Shown here piece after piece: positions 1 to 12,424 of a DNA stretch of 64,000 bases (positions are counted from its first letter, which is position 1; each line of letters begins with the position of its first letter). Under the pieces are notes generated by a model, which made no database searches, was not told the DNA's origin, and saw only the letters and a list, made by a program, of their open reading frames with translations. The stretch lies in assembly GCA_036346275.1 (NCBI GenBank), contig CM070711.1, forward strand, positions 46,377,435 through 46,441,434, read 5' to 3'. The stretch comes from Otatea glauca (taxonomy: Eukaryota; Streptophyta; Magnoliopsida; Poales; Poaceae). The position numbers and the translations under genes were made by a program.

Positions 1-351
1 AACCCCAACATCGGTGGAGGAGTCTACACCACCTGGGAGGAGGAGTACATTGAGGACCCGAGCAACTAGGGGCAAGCCCGGTCGGATGCTGTGGAGAGAT
101 GGAGGTTTCACGATATTTATTTTTATTCATTGCTATTTCTTTTAATCAATAACGTAAGTTCTGCGTGGTGATTTTATGTAAGGAGACCATAAGGTCGCAT
201 AACTCGCTTTATATAATTGTTTGCACTATTTATTCTTATATCATTGTGAATATCTGTGATGTGCAACCCTGTAAGACTGTGTGTGCTAGCGTGATCCTGG
301 ACTAGCACAGAATACACAGAGGGTCCGGATTTGCAGATTTGGGTCCCGACA
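1..351 (+). repeat. 3' end of a Tekay-type gypsy LTR
   Basis: The stretch closes with an intact LTR terminus, gggtcccgaca, preceded by the segment around 281-330 (tgtgctagcgtgatcctgg, then acacagagggtccgg) that is shared by every Tekay-type LTR in the window. It matches the reverse complement of 7716-8080 closely, including the block around 20-70 and the 'aaggagaccataaggtcg' block near 180, so it is the same subfamily in the opposite orientation. The start lies before the window. The following bases (352 on) are not a primer binding site, so this is a 3' LTR or solo LTR. Confidence 0.8.
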
Positions 352-752
352 ATTTACTTGGGGCAGTCGCACGGGCGACAGTATATGACAATAAATTTAT
401 TGTAAAAATATAGTAATTGCATGCTGAAACATATAGTAAAATGATTGAAATCGCATTTCCTGCCCTAGTATGTTTACTACCAAGCTTTCCAAGTATTTAC
501 TACCTACCAGGACGCGACTATCACCCGCAAAAAATCCCGTGATCAAACAAAATGAATGATGTTTACCACTATGTATATATAATATTACTACACATGTGGA
601 TTTGGTTTTCAAGAAATTGTAAACTCCCATTTTAAATGCGTATAACTTTTTAATGTACCGTTTGTGAGCAGTTACAACGAGAATAACACATTTAATTACT
701 ACTCTGTGCAAACTACAGTATACGGCTAGTAAACACTACTGTTTGCTGATGT
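352..752. other. AT-rich unclassified intergenic DNA
   Basis: No gene or recognisable element. The stretch is AT-rich with short reading frames only. It lies between one LTR terminus (351) and another terminus-like sequence (753). Confidence 0.5.
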
Positions 753-1462
753 TGTAACACCCTGTCACCTCCTATGCCCAGAATGTCACTACAACATGCG
801 GGGGTAACAACTAAACAACATTATAAGACTACATTTCAGCAAGCACACTAACATCCTAGATTAATTCCAGCAACAATAATTCTCTCCAAAAAAATTTATG
901 CAATAACTAAAACAAAATTGCAAGGAAGGATAAAGAAAGACAACAATAACGACACTAAACCGACATATAATCTAATTTCATGATAGAAATGAAGGCCTCA
1001 AATCACATTAACAAAACATAACCACAATGACAAGCCACAACTCTATACAATACTTTAACGAGACATAGCTAATGAAAACCAAAGACTCTTTCCCACAAGT
1101 CGGAAAGTGTTAATTTAAATTTAAGCGTGCGATTGTCTAAGTTTATTTATGTCAAGGGAAGTAAAATGATGGTGCTACATCCCCTTCCCTTATGCCGGTT
1201 TCAAGATACCCTAAAAAACCATTTAAATAAACAAGCGTGAGTCCAAAACTCAGAAAAGTACATCGAATAACCATATTATCACATATATATACATCGGATA
1301 ACATAAGAAATAACATGGTTTCAAACATATGTAAGAACTCATAGCTTTAACATTTGACAATAACCACTCTTTCATGCAATGCAGAATGCTATTTGCTCAT
1401 TGCCATCTCATAGCTCATACCGGTATAGCTGAGTGCACACCCGTCGGTGTGCACCCTCTCAT
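753..1462 (-). repeat. Probable 3' part of a degraded LTR, minus strand
   Basis: On the plus strand the block starts tgtaacaccctgtcacc, so on the minus strand it ends ggtgttaca, a usual LTR terminus. Read on the minus strand it contains 'gagttttggactcacgcttg' around 1227-1250, which resembles the 'tgtactcacc' stretch that precedes the end of the other Tekay-type LTRs here. No coding sequence. The right side is cut by the copia LTR at 1463. The family is uncertain. Confidence 0.35.
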
Positions 1463-2915
1463 TGAAGGAAAACGGGTAGGCTACACTAGCACACAATTAA
1501 AATTTCTACCTCGTAAACTAGAAAGCCACGTAAGTAAATGATCATGAATCGTTACCACTAGACGCATAGTGCAGCAGAAGGAAGTTGATGTAGCCCGAAT
1601 CAACGAAGTGCGCGTCCTGTTGCAGTGGTCGATCTTCCTCGTGCGGTGGCCGATCCTCCTCGCGCGGTTGTTGATCGTCCTGATCAGTGTCGCTGTAGCA
1701 ACAACACCTCTACTGGTGTCCACACGTTCAGAAAAAGAACACCGTGCGTCGGTGTGCCAGCACCAGCGCGCACGGGAAGGCTCAAGTAGAGATGGCTAGG
1801 GTTTCGGTGGCTATGCCCTCTCACGTGCCCAATTGCAACCACAAAGTCCCTTTATATAGCCGTCCCCTCCCCTGCGGTGGAACCCTACATTAGGGCCCAA
1901 CTGAAGGACAAAGCCCCCTTGGCCCATTAGTGACAGATCCAATCCATATCACTATATTCCAACCCCTTAAGTGTGTGACCCTGTAGGTTCATGTATATTT
2001 GGACACAACTCGGAAACACCTTTCCGATCGATAATCGATAGCGGTACCTAGCAGTACATATCGATTCCCAAATATCCATAAAGCATCGAACGAACCTACT
2101 ATAATGTGATAATGTCATGTTCCCTTTGCTTCACGATATCAGATCAAGCTCAAGGCGAGAGTCGTGTTATCCTATGACAGCTCGATCTCTTCACTTATAC
2201 CGTAGTGGAATAATTTATTTGGATTGACTCTCAATCACATCTGGCATGGCCATGCACTTACTTAATCCATCTACCTCGAGGGGCCCAGAGATATCTCTCC
2301 GTTATATAGGAGGAGCAAATTCCATGTTAATCATTCATGTACCTCAGCATGTTTAATAGTAAACCCGAAAGCTTCCTTTATAACTACCTGGTTAAAGAGT
2401 AGCGTTTGGTAGCTCCTAAGTAAACCATTACACATCTAAGAAACTAATGACAATCTCAGGTCTAAGGAACATACATACACTATGCATGAGAACAACTGAT
2501 GACACATAAGAATATATATAACAATTCTCGTAGTGTCTCATATGGGTCTATCCAACGCATGTTCTCTAACATGTGTCGACATTATTGATTAGATATCTCC
2601 ATATCTCTATGACGCGTGAAACATGGTCATCAATCAATACATGTGCTGATCTATGAAACATAATAGTCCTATATTATAATAACCGATCAGGGATAACTTG
2701 AATAATATCAATATATGGAAAAAGTTACACGAACAAGTCACTTACTTGTTGATTAATCCAATCGATATTTATTCAAAGGATAAACAATTATATTGTTCCG
2801 TAAACATAAGACGTGATACAGTCATCTCTATGATCGCCTCAAGGGCATATCACCAACACTCATTCCCATCCATCCCGTGGAGGAGCCTACCGAAGTAGGT
2901 CTTTTATGCCCAACA
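1463..2915 (-). repeat. Angela/BARE-like copia LTR, minus strand
   Basis: Read on the minus strand it begins tgttgggcat at 2915. It contains 'acctacagggtcacacactt' near 1970-1990, typical of Angela/BARE/WIS LTRs. A TATA box (tatataaa, plus coordinates 1851-1857) is followed by GC-rich leader sequence and a 'ctgctgcactatgcgtctag' tract near 1555-1575. The far end is placed at cttca/1463 from terminal bases only. The flanks (ctcat left, taagt right) are not a target duplication, so the copy is truncated, rearranged or a decayed solo LTR. No internal coding region is attached. Confidence 0.5.
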
Positions 2916-3087
2916 TAAGTGATACATAGAGTCCCACACAAGTCACCTCTTCCATCATGAATGCACATATACAAATGACATTGATTGTTTGCATGTTACA
3001 TCTTTCCATCATTAACATAAACATAAACATAACCAGCATCTAAACAGTGATAATAAGGCATATCAAACATTTAGGACAGCTAGGTAT
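2916..3087. other. Short unclassified spacer
   Basis: No gene. AT-rich sequence with a short aacata(aacata) run near 3016-3040, lying between the Angela-like LTR and the next Tekay-type LTR. Confidence 0.5.
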
Positions 3088-5685
3088 TGTAACATCCCAA
3101 ATTTTGCTTTTATTGGTTTAGTATGCTTTTTCCTTTTTATTGAATTTTTTGGGATTTTATTTAATTTATTTTGAATTTGTTGAATTAAGCCCTTTGTTAT
3201 CTTTTTTTTATTTAGTGAAAAGTATTAATGATTTTCTATTGGAAATATTCCATTTGAGTCCCTAATGTCTTAAAGTATATTTTTTGAATTTTTTGGATTT
3301 TTCCTAGTATTTTTGCTATTTTATTTGGCTTAATCTATTTTGCTGATTTGTTTTTATTCAGAGATGTATTAAAAACCACGTGAATAGTGTTGGGCTGAAA
3401 CCCATCGGTTCGGCCCAAACCGCCCGCGCAGCTCGCCACTTTGAAACCCTAGCCGCGCAATCGTTGGATCTTAATCCAACGGCCTAGAGTCTTCTGCGTC
3501 GCCCGTGCGTGTGTCATCGGATCATTGCCGCGTGGACGTCTGGGATGTTGCCACGTCGCCCTTCCGTATGCTCGTCGGATTCCACCACCCTCGTTTTCTT
3601 CACCCTGTGCCGCATCTCCTGGTCAAGTCACGCTCGTCGAGACAACGCCGTTCGCCCGTGCAAGCTCGCTGAAGTTGTTGCCATCGCCGCCGTCATCTCT
3701 CGCGTGTTTTCGCCACCGTTGAACCGCCTCTGTCATCACCGTTAGTACCAGTGTACTCATCTTGTCAAGATGCTTCAAATGCACCAAGTAACATCACCGG
3801 AGTCGCCCTGAAACACTGTCGGCCGTGTCATCGTCTTCGTCTCCAGTGAACCATCGCCGCCGCACCATTGTCGCCGTTGCAAGCTTCGTCAGCCGTTGGA
3901 TCTAGTGAGCGCTGTCGAATTTCTTCCACGTGTCGCGCACTGGGGTAACCGCGTAGACACCTTCGAGTCGTCGCTTCATTGTCGTTGGATCTGTATCGTC
4001 CGTCCGCCGTTGTGCCGCATAATCGTCACCATTTCGTCTCACGCCGCCGTGTCCTAGCCGTCGGATCACCAGTGTGCGTCCCGGATCGTGCCACGTGCCA
4101 TCCACCCGGCTAGCCTCGTCGCCCTGCCGCTTTTGTTCTCTTCGCCATCACCGCCGTTCGATTAGATCTGGACGATCGGGATCATGCTGCATGTCTCCTC
4201 TGTAGTAGATCAGAGCTACGTGGTGTCAGCTAATCTCAGCCGTCTGATTTGACTTGGAAAGGCGGGATTGCGCCAAGCCTTGCGCGAGTAGCGTAGCGCC
4301 ATGTGTCGCGTCATGATTGGGTCACGTGCCACTGCTGACTCCATGGCTTGCGTCAGCTAGCGCATGAGCACAGTGTCGTGAGTCCATGGGGACCGAGGCT
4401 GGTCGTGGAACGATTCCATGCGCTAGTGACACGTGTTGCCTCCAGATTGCGCCACGTGTCCGTAGACATCAGCGTGATGTCCTATTTTGGTTTTCCGCAT
4501 AAAAATAATTAACTGAAAATTGTATTCTGTGCCGACGTCAGCATGACATCATAAATACTTTTTTCAGTATAAAAATAATTTGGTTAATTCGGTTTTTCTA
4601 ATTTTCTGATTTATCTGTTGTTTCAAACTTTGAATAGCTATATGTTTAAAATCCGAACTCGGATTGAGGTGATTCTAGTTTCTAAAAATTTGTAAATCAA
4701 GCTCTATTTAATTGTGATTTTTTTAATTTTTGGAGTTGATCTTGCTCTCTGTTTTTGCTATTTATTGCTTTCTCTTCCATTACGCGTAGACGTCGAGTTA
4801 CCCGGTGAGTTTGTGGTTGATGTGCCAGCGCTCGAGCAAGGTCCAGAGTAGGAGTCTGAGCTATTTGATGGCAAGTTGTGTTCTGATCATGTTGAATCCA
4901 TGCTTTAAATATTATATTGTTTCAAAGTATTGCATGATAATTCAATTATGCCTTGTTTCAAATATGTTGGGAATAGCTAATTTTCCACATTGAATTACAT
5001 CCACCTTGCCATGTTGTATGTCTTATTTCATTTGTCACCCTAGAATGGTTTAATATTAATTTGTAGCTATAATTACCAATATGGGTAGTTAGAACGCATG
5101 TAGTTTGCTTAGCCGTGCAACGACTCATCATTTTATATGCAAATGATTAATCTTGCTTAATGACTATGGAACATGTTTATTAACTTGTGTGTCGGGTATT
5201 ATCACACAATGTTGTTGTTGTTGATGGCACGTGGTGCATGGTAAATCAACCGGGGTGGTAAAATGATTTAGACTGAGGCAAGTGGCATGTATTTGTTGTA
5301 GGCCAATGTGGCACTTAGGCGGTCGCATTGCTTTCATGATAATGGTTGGTTCATGGTTATGATGATTTTTAGTTAGTCTTGTCTTGGTCTATTAAGGACT
5401 TAATCTTGCAAGAATTTGAACTGAGACATTCATACAACCACATGTCTGTTATGGGTCAGGCCTAGCTGATTAATTTGTTAAGACCTTGGTACTATCTTGG
5501 CAGTGTGGGTTCCGGGTGTACGGGTATGCTCGCATGGTGCAAGTGGGGGGCCCTGGATGTGGTAACCAGTCCTACTAGTGTTGAAACCTTAGCGGGAAGT
5601 ACTGGATTTAGACAGGCATTGGAAAGACTTTGTTATAATCATTCGCCTTTGTGGTGTATGGTTGTATCTTATGGAAAAAGTATCA
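3088..5685 (+). repeat. Tekay-type gypsy LTR, 3'-truncated
   Basis: Starts tgtaacatcccaaattttgc, the same 5' terminus as the LTRs at 19838 and 40289. It follows the same plan: AT-rich start, GC-rich central region with repeated gttggatc-like motifs (3460-4200), a gcgtagacgtcgag block near 4785, and a 3' part ending near 5685 at 'tggttgtatcttatgg'. It lacks the last several hundred bases (no gggtcccgaca). It abuts a minus-strand LTR through a short junction at 5686-5715. The reading frames inside are by-products of GC-rich LTR sequence. Confidence 0.75.
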
Positions 5686-5715
5686 ACCAATAAATTCAAT
5701 AGTATTACTTTAGAC

Positions 5716-7715
5716 AACAAAACAATAGTGAACTCCCCGATCACATCCCAACAATTCCACATTCCAACCTTTCATGAAACACTCTATACCCCGTGTGAAA
5801 TTCCCGGGCATGTCCATGATCGCGGACGCGGCTATTCGAACAGTTTTACACTCTGTAGAGGTTGTACAACTTTACCCACAAGACATGAATTCTCATATTG
5901 CCACGTGATAAACACACTTCCTTTGGTGTGTCGGCGGAGAAATCATGACAAAGCCTTTACAATGCACTGTCTAAACTCGGTACTGCCCGCTAAGGTTTCG
6001 CCCCTTAGGGCCCCCTCTTGCATCTTGTGAATCTAGCCGTCCATCCCGAAACCCACACCCCCAATTGGCACTAATCAAGGCTAGACATTGCAAATTAATC
6101 AACTAGGTCTGTCCCATACCAGACATGTGGTAGTACAATTAGGCCCATTCAATGGCGCACAAGATTAAGTCCTTAAGTTGTCTCTGCAAGACATCCACAT
6201 CCCAATGTGCTAGAAAGCACCCTTTTCGCATGATCACTTGCCCGAGGGAAAATAATTGCTCAACCAAGACCAATGGCAAACCCGCCATGGTACAACAAAT
6301 TTTACAATAGCACTATCACCACAATTCAATATATCATTAAGTCAAGATTAACATTATTCAACACGTGATATGAATCCCATCGCACAACTAAGCATGTCTA
6401 AGCATAGCTACGGTAACCTTGATGTTGGTAATATGATTATGTCCAACTAGTCTCGACCCAACCTAGGGTTAACAATGGATACATGTCATCCCAATAATCA
6501 AGGTGGTATAATGTCAACTAGGTACATAGCTATTCCCGAGAAATAATCATTGTACAGAAATAGCATGCAATTGTATAAAGCAAAGTAGTTTTGCAAACAT
6601 AGGTTCAATATGATAAAAGGTTACAACTTGCCTTGCTAATCTAGTGCTGAATCTTGGTCTTCAAAGTCTCTGTTCGCTCCTTCGGGATTAGCGTCTACCA
6701 GAAAAGAAAGCAACGAAACCAAATAAATACCAAACAGAGCCTCAAACAAGCTCAAAACTGAAAATAAATGTCTGTGGAAGGTAGAGCTTGATTTTACAAA
6801 AATTTAGAAACTTGAATCGTCTCAATCGGAGTTCGTATGAGAGAGAACGGGCCTCCGAAAGATTTGAAAATAAATAAAATACACGAATTCAAAAATTCAT
6901 ATTTAACATAATTATTTTTCTAAAGAAAAAAAGATTTATTGCGTCATTGCTCACGTCATCTGGAATTTGGTGGACTCAGTCCATGGCACTGCGATCGGTC
7001 CACCGTGCACCCGGGTCACAGATGACGTCATCGCTGACGAGGCTAACACGCGGCACTGACACAACGCACACGCGGACTGCCGCGTGCCGCGCATCCAACG
7101 GCCACGTCGGATCAGACGGCGGGAAGGCGAGGGCACGGGCGGCGGCAGCGTGGCGCAATCTGGGGCGAGGCGCGAGATCGGACGGCCACGAACCGGTAGA
7201 CCAAATCGACGGCGAGGCGGCGGTGTTATTCCGCCGGAGTCGAGGAAGATGATGCGAAACATGGCAAAAGAGCGGCGGCTCAGCGCAGCTTCACGCGGAT
7301 CCGAAAGAGGGAGATGCGGGCAACACAAAGAAGCAAACGGCGATGGCAGAGACCAACCGGAGGCGAAGAAAAAGGCGGTGGAAAACTTCGGCCAAGGCGG
7401 AGAACTCCGGCGAGCTCAGGGGAAGCGACAGCGGTGACTCGGGCGATGAGACCTTGGGCAAACGAGGCGGTGCGAAGAGGGGAATCTCCCACAGGGGGTC
7501 GGCAGTGCCTTAAACAAGCCTAGGAAGGCGTGTAGAGCGCAGACTCTAAGAGTGGTGACTAGGGTTAAGGTTCGGGACGGCGGCGTTGACGCGGGGCGAC
7601 GTGGAGAAATCCGGACCGCACACGGGCGCAGATCCGACGGCCCACATCGAACGGCTACGCGGCTCCATGAGACGCGTTGGATCGACATCGGATGGCGGTT
7701 GTGCGGCTGGCTAGC
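5716..7715 (-). repeat. Partial Tekay-type LTR, minus strand (A3 subfamily)
   Basis: The reverse complement of 5730-7000 follows the LTR at 56913-59812: the 'acggggtatagagtgtttcat' block, the 'gtagacgctaat' block near 6690, and the quasi-palindrome around tggactcagtccat near 6970. Both LTR ends are missing. The left end stops in the 3' part of the LTR. The right end runs straight into the terminus of another LTR at 7716. The GC-rich reading frames at 6950-7730 (some over 100 codons) lie on both strands with no protein-family signal and are not genes. Confidence 0.7.
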
Positions 7716-10700
7716 TGTCGAGACTCGATTCTGAGAATTTGGACCCTCTGTGTATTCTATGCTAGTCCAGGATCACGCTAGCACACACAGTCTTTACAGA
7801 GTTGAACATCACAGACATTCACAACGATACCGTATTAAATAATGCAAACATTTATATAAACTTAGTTGTACGACCTTATGGTCTCCTTACATAAGATCAG
7901 CCACGCAGGGCTTACATTATTAGAGTAATAAAAGGTAACAGCGGAAAGCAATTAAACTTCGTGGAGTCCTATCAACTTACCACAGGCAACCGACTGAGAC
8001 TTGCTCTCTAATTGTCCTGCTCTTCGATGTACTCCTCCCATGCTGGCTTAGACTCCTCCACTGATGTTCGGTTGACAGGCGAGGAGGTGTGAGTACTCAA
8101 GGCACTCAACAAGTAATGCACATAATGCATTGCTATTACTATATGAAAGACTTGTTCCAAAGAATTGGCTTACTTGGCTCATTTGCATCAAACAACATTT
8201 TTAAACTATCAATTTATTTGGATTAAAAGCAGTGAAACATTTAATAATAGTACTAAGTTCTTTAAACAGTTTTTCACCGTAAACTTGGTACATAGCCCTA
8301 ATCAATTCATTTTCACATTGGAACAGCCACCCTTTCCGCATTTTATTTTTGAAGATCTAACCCTTGACTGTGATCCCCGAGCAATGTCCAATACCGCGGA
8401 CACGGCTATTCGAATAGATTTGACACTCTGCAGAGATTGTACACTTTACCCACAAGATACAGCTGCTCACCACATAGGTGATTGCCCGCAACAAAGCCTT
8501 TCAGGAACCTCTACCTTAACCAATGAACCTCTCCGGAATTGCCTTCACTATCACCCCCTCACACAGAGCCAAAGTATAGGATAGGCCAACACCGTTGGAT
8601 GGGCACCAAGCCGTAGCACAGGTACGCTCCCCACACAGATACACCCCCGTGTACTGTCACCCCGAGGTTTAAGAGGAAAGATATCGGAACCCTAATCAAC
8701 TAGGTTTGTCCCATACCAGACATGTGGTTGTACGGGTGACTCAGTTCAAAGACTTGCAAGGTGAAGTCCTTAGCTGACCAAGGCAAGACTTTCATCACTC
8801 AACAATGGCACACAGCCCAATGTGGCACACAGACTCACAACTCTCATCAGCCCATTGCCACACAGGCCCACCTGGCACACAGCCTTCTGCCACTTGCCCC
8901 AATCTAAATCATTTCCCACCTAGTTGATTATTGTGCAACCATGCCAACAATAACTCAACATCGGTACAGAACCACACAGGTCTCTGTACCTCAATTTCAT
9001 CAGGTGGCATCACCACACCATTTTAAAATACATTCCATATGTCATTAATCAGCATTGTTGCATTTTCCAGAAAATCTTCGATGACTCGTTGCAAGGCTAA
9101 GCATCTATTCACGGTCTAGCCTCCCGTGTTGGCACAATATTATCATCCAACTAGTACAAGCAACCTAGGGTGACAATAATTTCATGGCATACAAGTAATA
9201 ATTTCAAGGTAACATTAACAGCATGGGTTGATTAGCTCAATTACCCAAATTCATTTAAATACATTTTAATTAATTTAGCATGCATAATTTTAAAGTAAAA
9301 TATATATTTAAAAGAAACTGGGATCAAAATGGTCAAAGCATCACTTGCCTTCAAAGAGTTGCTGGTCTTGATCCGAAGCTTGATCTTGAGCGACGAACTC
9401 TTCTTCGAAACTTTCCGGCAAATTTGCGTCTACGCCTAAAAATCATATATGCATTAAATAACTAAAACAGTAGACTAGAAGACCTCAAAAATTCAAATAA
9501 AATTCATCAATAAAAAGAGCACAATTTTTCAATTTTTTAGAAACTGGAATCACCTCAATCGGAGTTCAAATCCAAAAGTTATAGACTTTTAAAGTTTTAA
9601 TTAAATTATAAATCAGAAAATATAATTCCCCGAATTAAACCATTTATTTTTCTACTGAAAACTCGGTTTATTGCGTCAGCTTGACGTCGGCGAACACGTG
9701 GCGCCTTCTGGTGCCGCCACGTCGGGCCCGGTCCACGGCTCGGCTCTTGACTACCGTGGACTCGGTCCACCAGAACAGTGCATCCACGCGGCAAGATCCG
9801 AGCCGTTCCTTGAATCAACAGCCGGATCCACGCGCCACACCGCACTACCTCGAAATCTACGCGACATGCGTCGCGCATCCAACGGTCGCTCGGATCCAAC
9901 GGTCAGATCCCTACGCCGACTCGGCGATGCATCGCATTCCGCGCCTCGACGCGTGGCGCATCCGGCGGCACTCCCGGATTTGACGGCTGGATCTCGTGCA
10001 CGTTCTGCGCCTCCACGCGGCAAGATCACAACAGCGCGCCCGAAAGCAACAATGGGATCTGGTCTCCACCCCGGTCAACGCGCACAAACGTATGCACGCG
10101 ATTCGGTGGAGGTGCGGCGTCATCTCCGCCGCACGTTCAAATCTGAACGACGCGGATTCACGCGCCACGGCTCAACCCACAACTACCGTTTGGATCTAAT
10201 CTAACGGCCCACGGTGCCCGAGCTGTTTACTGCTCATCATAACTATGTGGTGCAATCTCACGCGTACACTACCGATCCGATGGTTGAGACTAAAACAAAG
10301 CACAGAAACTAGATCTAATCACCACCGTTCAATGTACACATCTACGGTCAAGATTAGCGCTAGAAAAACGAGGAGATCAGCGACGTGGATGTACCAGAAT
10401 TGTGCGATGCAGATCAGATGATCGGCGATGCTTGACGAGGTCGACGGTGGCGAGGAAGTGAAGATTGCGGAGTTGGGGAAGACGACGCGGTCGACGGCGC
10501 TACGGTGGTTCTCCGGCGTGAAGAAGTGGCTCGTTCGACGCGGCAACCTCAGAGGAGTTCGAAACCGGCTAGGGCGACGGCGGAAGACGACTGACGGCGG
10601 TGAGAGGAAGCAAAAACAGCGACGGAGTGAAACGGCAACTACGGCGAGCTACTGCAGAATCTCTATGGCGTCTCGGCGTGCGTGCGAGGAATCAAGAAGA

Positions 10701-11281
10701 GGCGCGTGGAGCTATGCACGACGCACTCAACGATGACTATAAAGACGCCTCGACGTGCGCGCAATCACCGGCAGAATAAGCGAAAACGCTGGCGGAGTTT
10801 GTTCTGACGAACTCGCGAGGACGAAGCGACGTGGCGCAATCCTGAGCGTCCGCGTGTCCTTGGATCAACGGCTCACAACGCGCGTGCGACGTGGCGTCTC
10901 TTAAACCGCACGATCTCAATTGGACGGCTCGGGTTTGTCGGCGCTAGGGTTATGACGTCTTTCAATTTGGTGAGCATGGTCTTTGGTAGCCCGATCTTAT
11001 TCATTCCCGTTTCTAAATCCTTTTTCATTTAAAATAATTCCAGAAATTCAAATAATCCAAGAAAATAGCCAAAAATAATAGAAAATTTCCAAAAAAATTC
11101 TAGAAAATATTTTGAGACATTTAGAACTCAAATAAAATATTTCCAAGAAAACTTGGCATAAACTGAATTCAAGAAAGGTCAAGAATGAATTAATCCAATT
11201 ACATTCTAATAAATTATCAGAAATTCTCAAAAATAAAAAATACTCTAAAATTTAAATTAGAGGAAATTTCAGGGTGTTACA
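7716..11281 (-). repeat. Full-length Tekay-type LTR, minus strand
   Basis: 3566 bp bounded by tgtcgagactcg (degenerate tgtcgggacccg) at the left and ggtgttaca at 11281, so both termini are present. The last 360 bp (minus sense) match window positions 1-351. The GC-rich core (9670-10960) contains many gatcc(a/g)acggc motifs. Neither a PBS complement on the left nor a PPT on the right is present, and the flanking bases (ctagc, gttta) do not form a duplication. It therefore looks like a solo LTR that lost its target duplication, or a recombinant. No gene inside. Confidence 0.7.
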
Positions 11282-11559
11282 GTTTAGTAGTAGTAGTGGC
11301 TCAAGTGTTCAAGTCATATGAGTCTAAGTTTAGAGTGTTGTCATTAGTCGATTAATAATGCTTGTTTTGGTTAATGAGAGTTTTATGGTCTTTTTGAGTG
11401 TGTACTATGGGTTGCGATGCCCTTAGGCACTTGTGAGAAGCCATACCAAGTATTAAATAAAGTTTAATATATTTGGAGTTTGAGTTTCAAACTTTTCCCC
11501 GCATTAGTCCTTATATTACTTGTCTATGCCATACCAAATATTAAATAAAGTTTAATATA
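11282..11559 (+). other. Leader remnant of a gypsy element
   Basis: Noncoding. The text around 11410-11470 (gcccttaggcacttgtgagaa, then ccataccaagtattaaataa) parallels the leader of element A1 near 24080-24130 (gcccttaggcattataagcag, ccatactaagtatcaataaa), so this is the 5' leader of a related plus-strand element whose 5' LTR is not directly adjacent. An approximately 45-base stretch (ccataccaa(g/a)tattaaat..., at 11443 and 11528) is duplicated. Confidence 0.55.
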
Positions 11560-12424
11560 TGTTCAGACTCGCAGAAAAAATGGAACTGGTGGAAGTGGAA
11601 GCCATCAGAATGAGAATCGAAATGAGTCACCAATTCCTCAAGCAGCACCGCCAGCTGACTTGAGTAACTTTGGAGCCTTTCTTGCTGCACAAACTCAGCT
11701 TATGCAGACCATGATGCAGCAAATGCAACACTTCACCAATCAAGTAGTGCCCAACAATGCAAACCAAGCTACTAATAATGGGCCGTCCATACTCGAAGTT
11801 GTCAGACTTTATGAGGACCTATCCGCCAACATTTTCAGGGAATGCTAACCCAATTGAGGCTGACGACTGGCTAAGGACAATTGAGAGGATGTTGAATATC
11901 ACCCAGGGTGAGGGAAATGAGAAGGTGCTTTATACTTCTCATCAGCTCGAGGACACAGCTGTCGAATGGTGGGAGAATTATTGTGCATCGCAGGAGAACA
12001 CACAAGAAATCACTTGAGAAGAGTTTTCTGCTGCTTTCTGTCAGTATCATGTTCCTGGAGATGTCATGGACTTAAAGAAGGAGGAATTTCGAGCTATCAA
12101 GCAGGGAGGCCAGTCTGTGGCAGATTACTTGAATCGATTCACGCAGCTAGCTCGCTATGCACCTGCGGATGTAGCAACCGATAAGGCTTGCAGTCTCGCT
12201 TCATGAAGGGACTGAATTCTGGGCTACAAGTTGGGTAAATCACTCATGATTTTCCTGATTTGCAAGAATTGGTGAACAAGGCCTTATCTTTGAGGACAAG
12301 CGCAAAGAGTTGGACGACAACCGCAAGAGCAGGATGCCACAGCAGGGAGCTCACCAAGGACACCAAGAGTTGAGGATTGCACCGCAGCAGTTTATTAGGT
12401 TTCATCTTAAGGCAATTTTCAAGA
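11560..12424 (+). pseudogene. gag: Gypsy (Tekay-type) gag fragment, broken
   Basis: Structural Gag of a gypsy element that packages the element RNA into virus-like particles. Recognisable in order are an N-terminal Q/M-rich stretch (LMQTMMQQM near 11700), the conserved PPTFSG...ADDWLRTIE (11820-11890) and AVEWWENYCAS (about 11960-11995), and the RIAPQQF linker (about 12370). The frame changes near 11800, a TGA at 12015 interrupts the ITWEEF-type motif, and further shifts follow before 12200. The start codon region reads as a one-base-deleted version of the usual start. The fragment is cut at 12424 by a Sirevirus LTR before the zinc knuckle and pol. It is a dead remnant. Confidence 0.75.

Noticed and set aside
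352..752. Possible MITE or other DNA transposon
   Set aside because: No terminal inverted repeats or target duplication could be found by eye.
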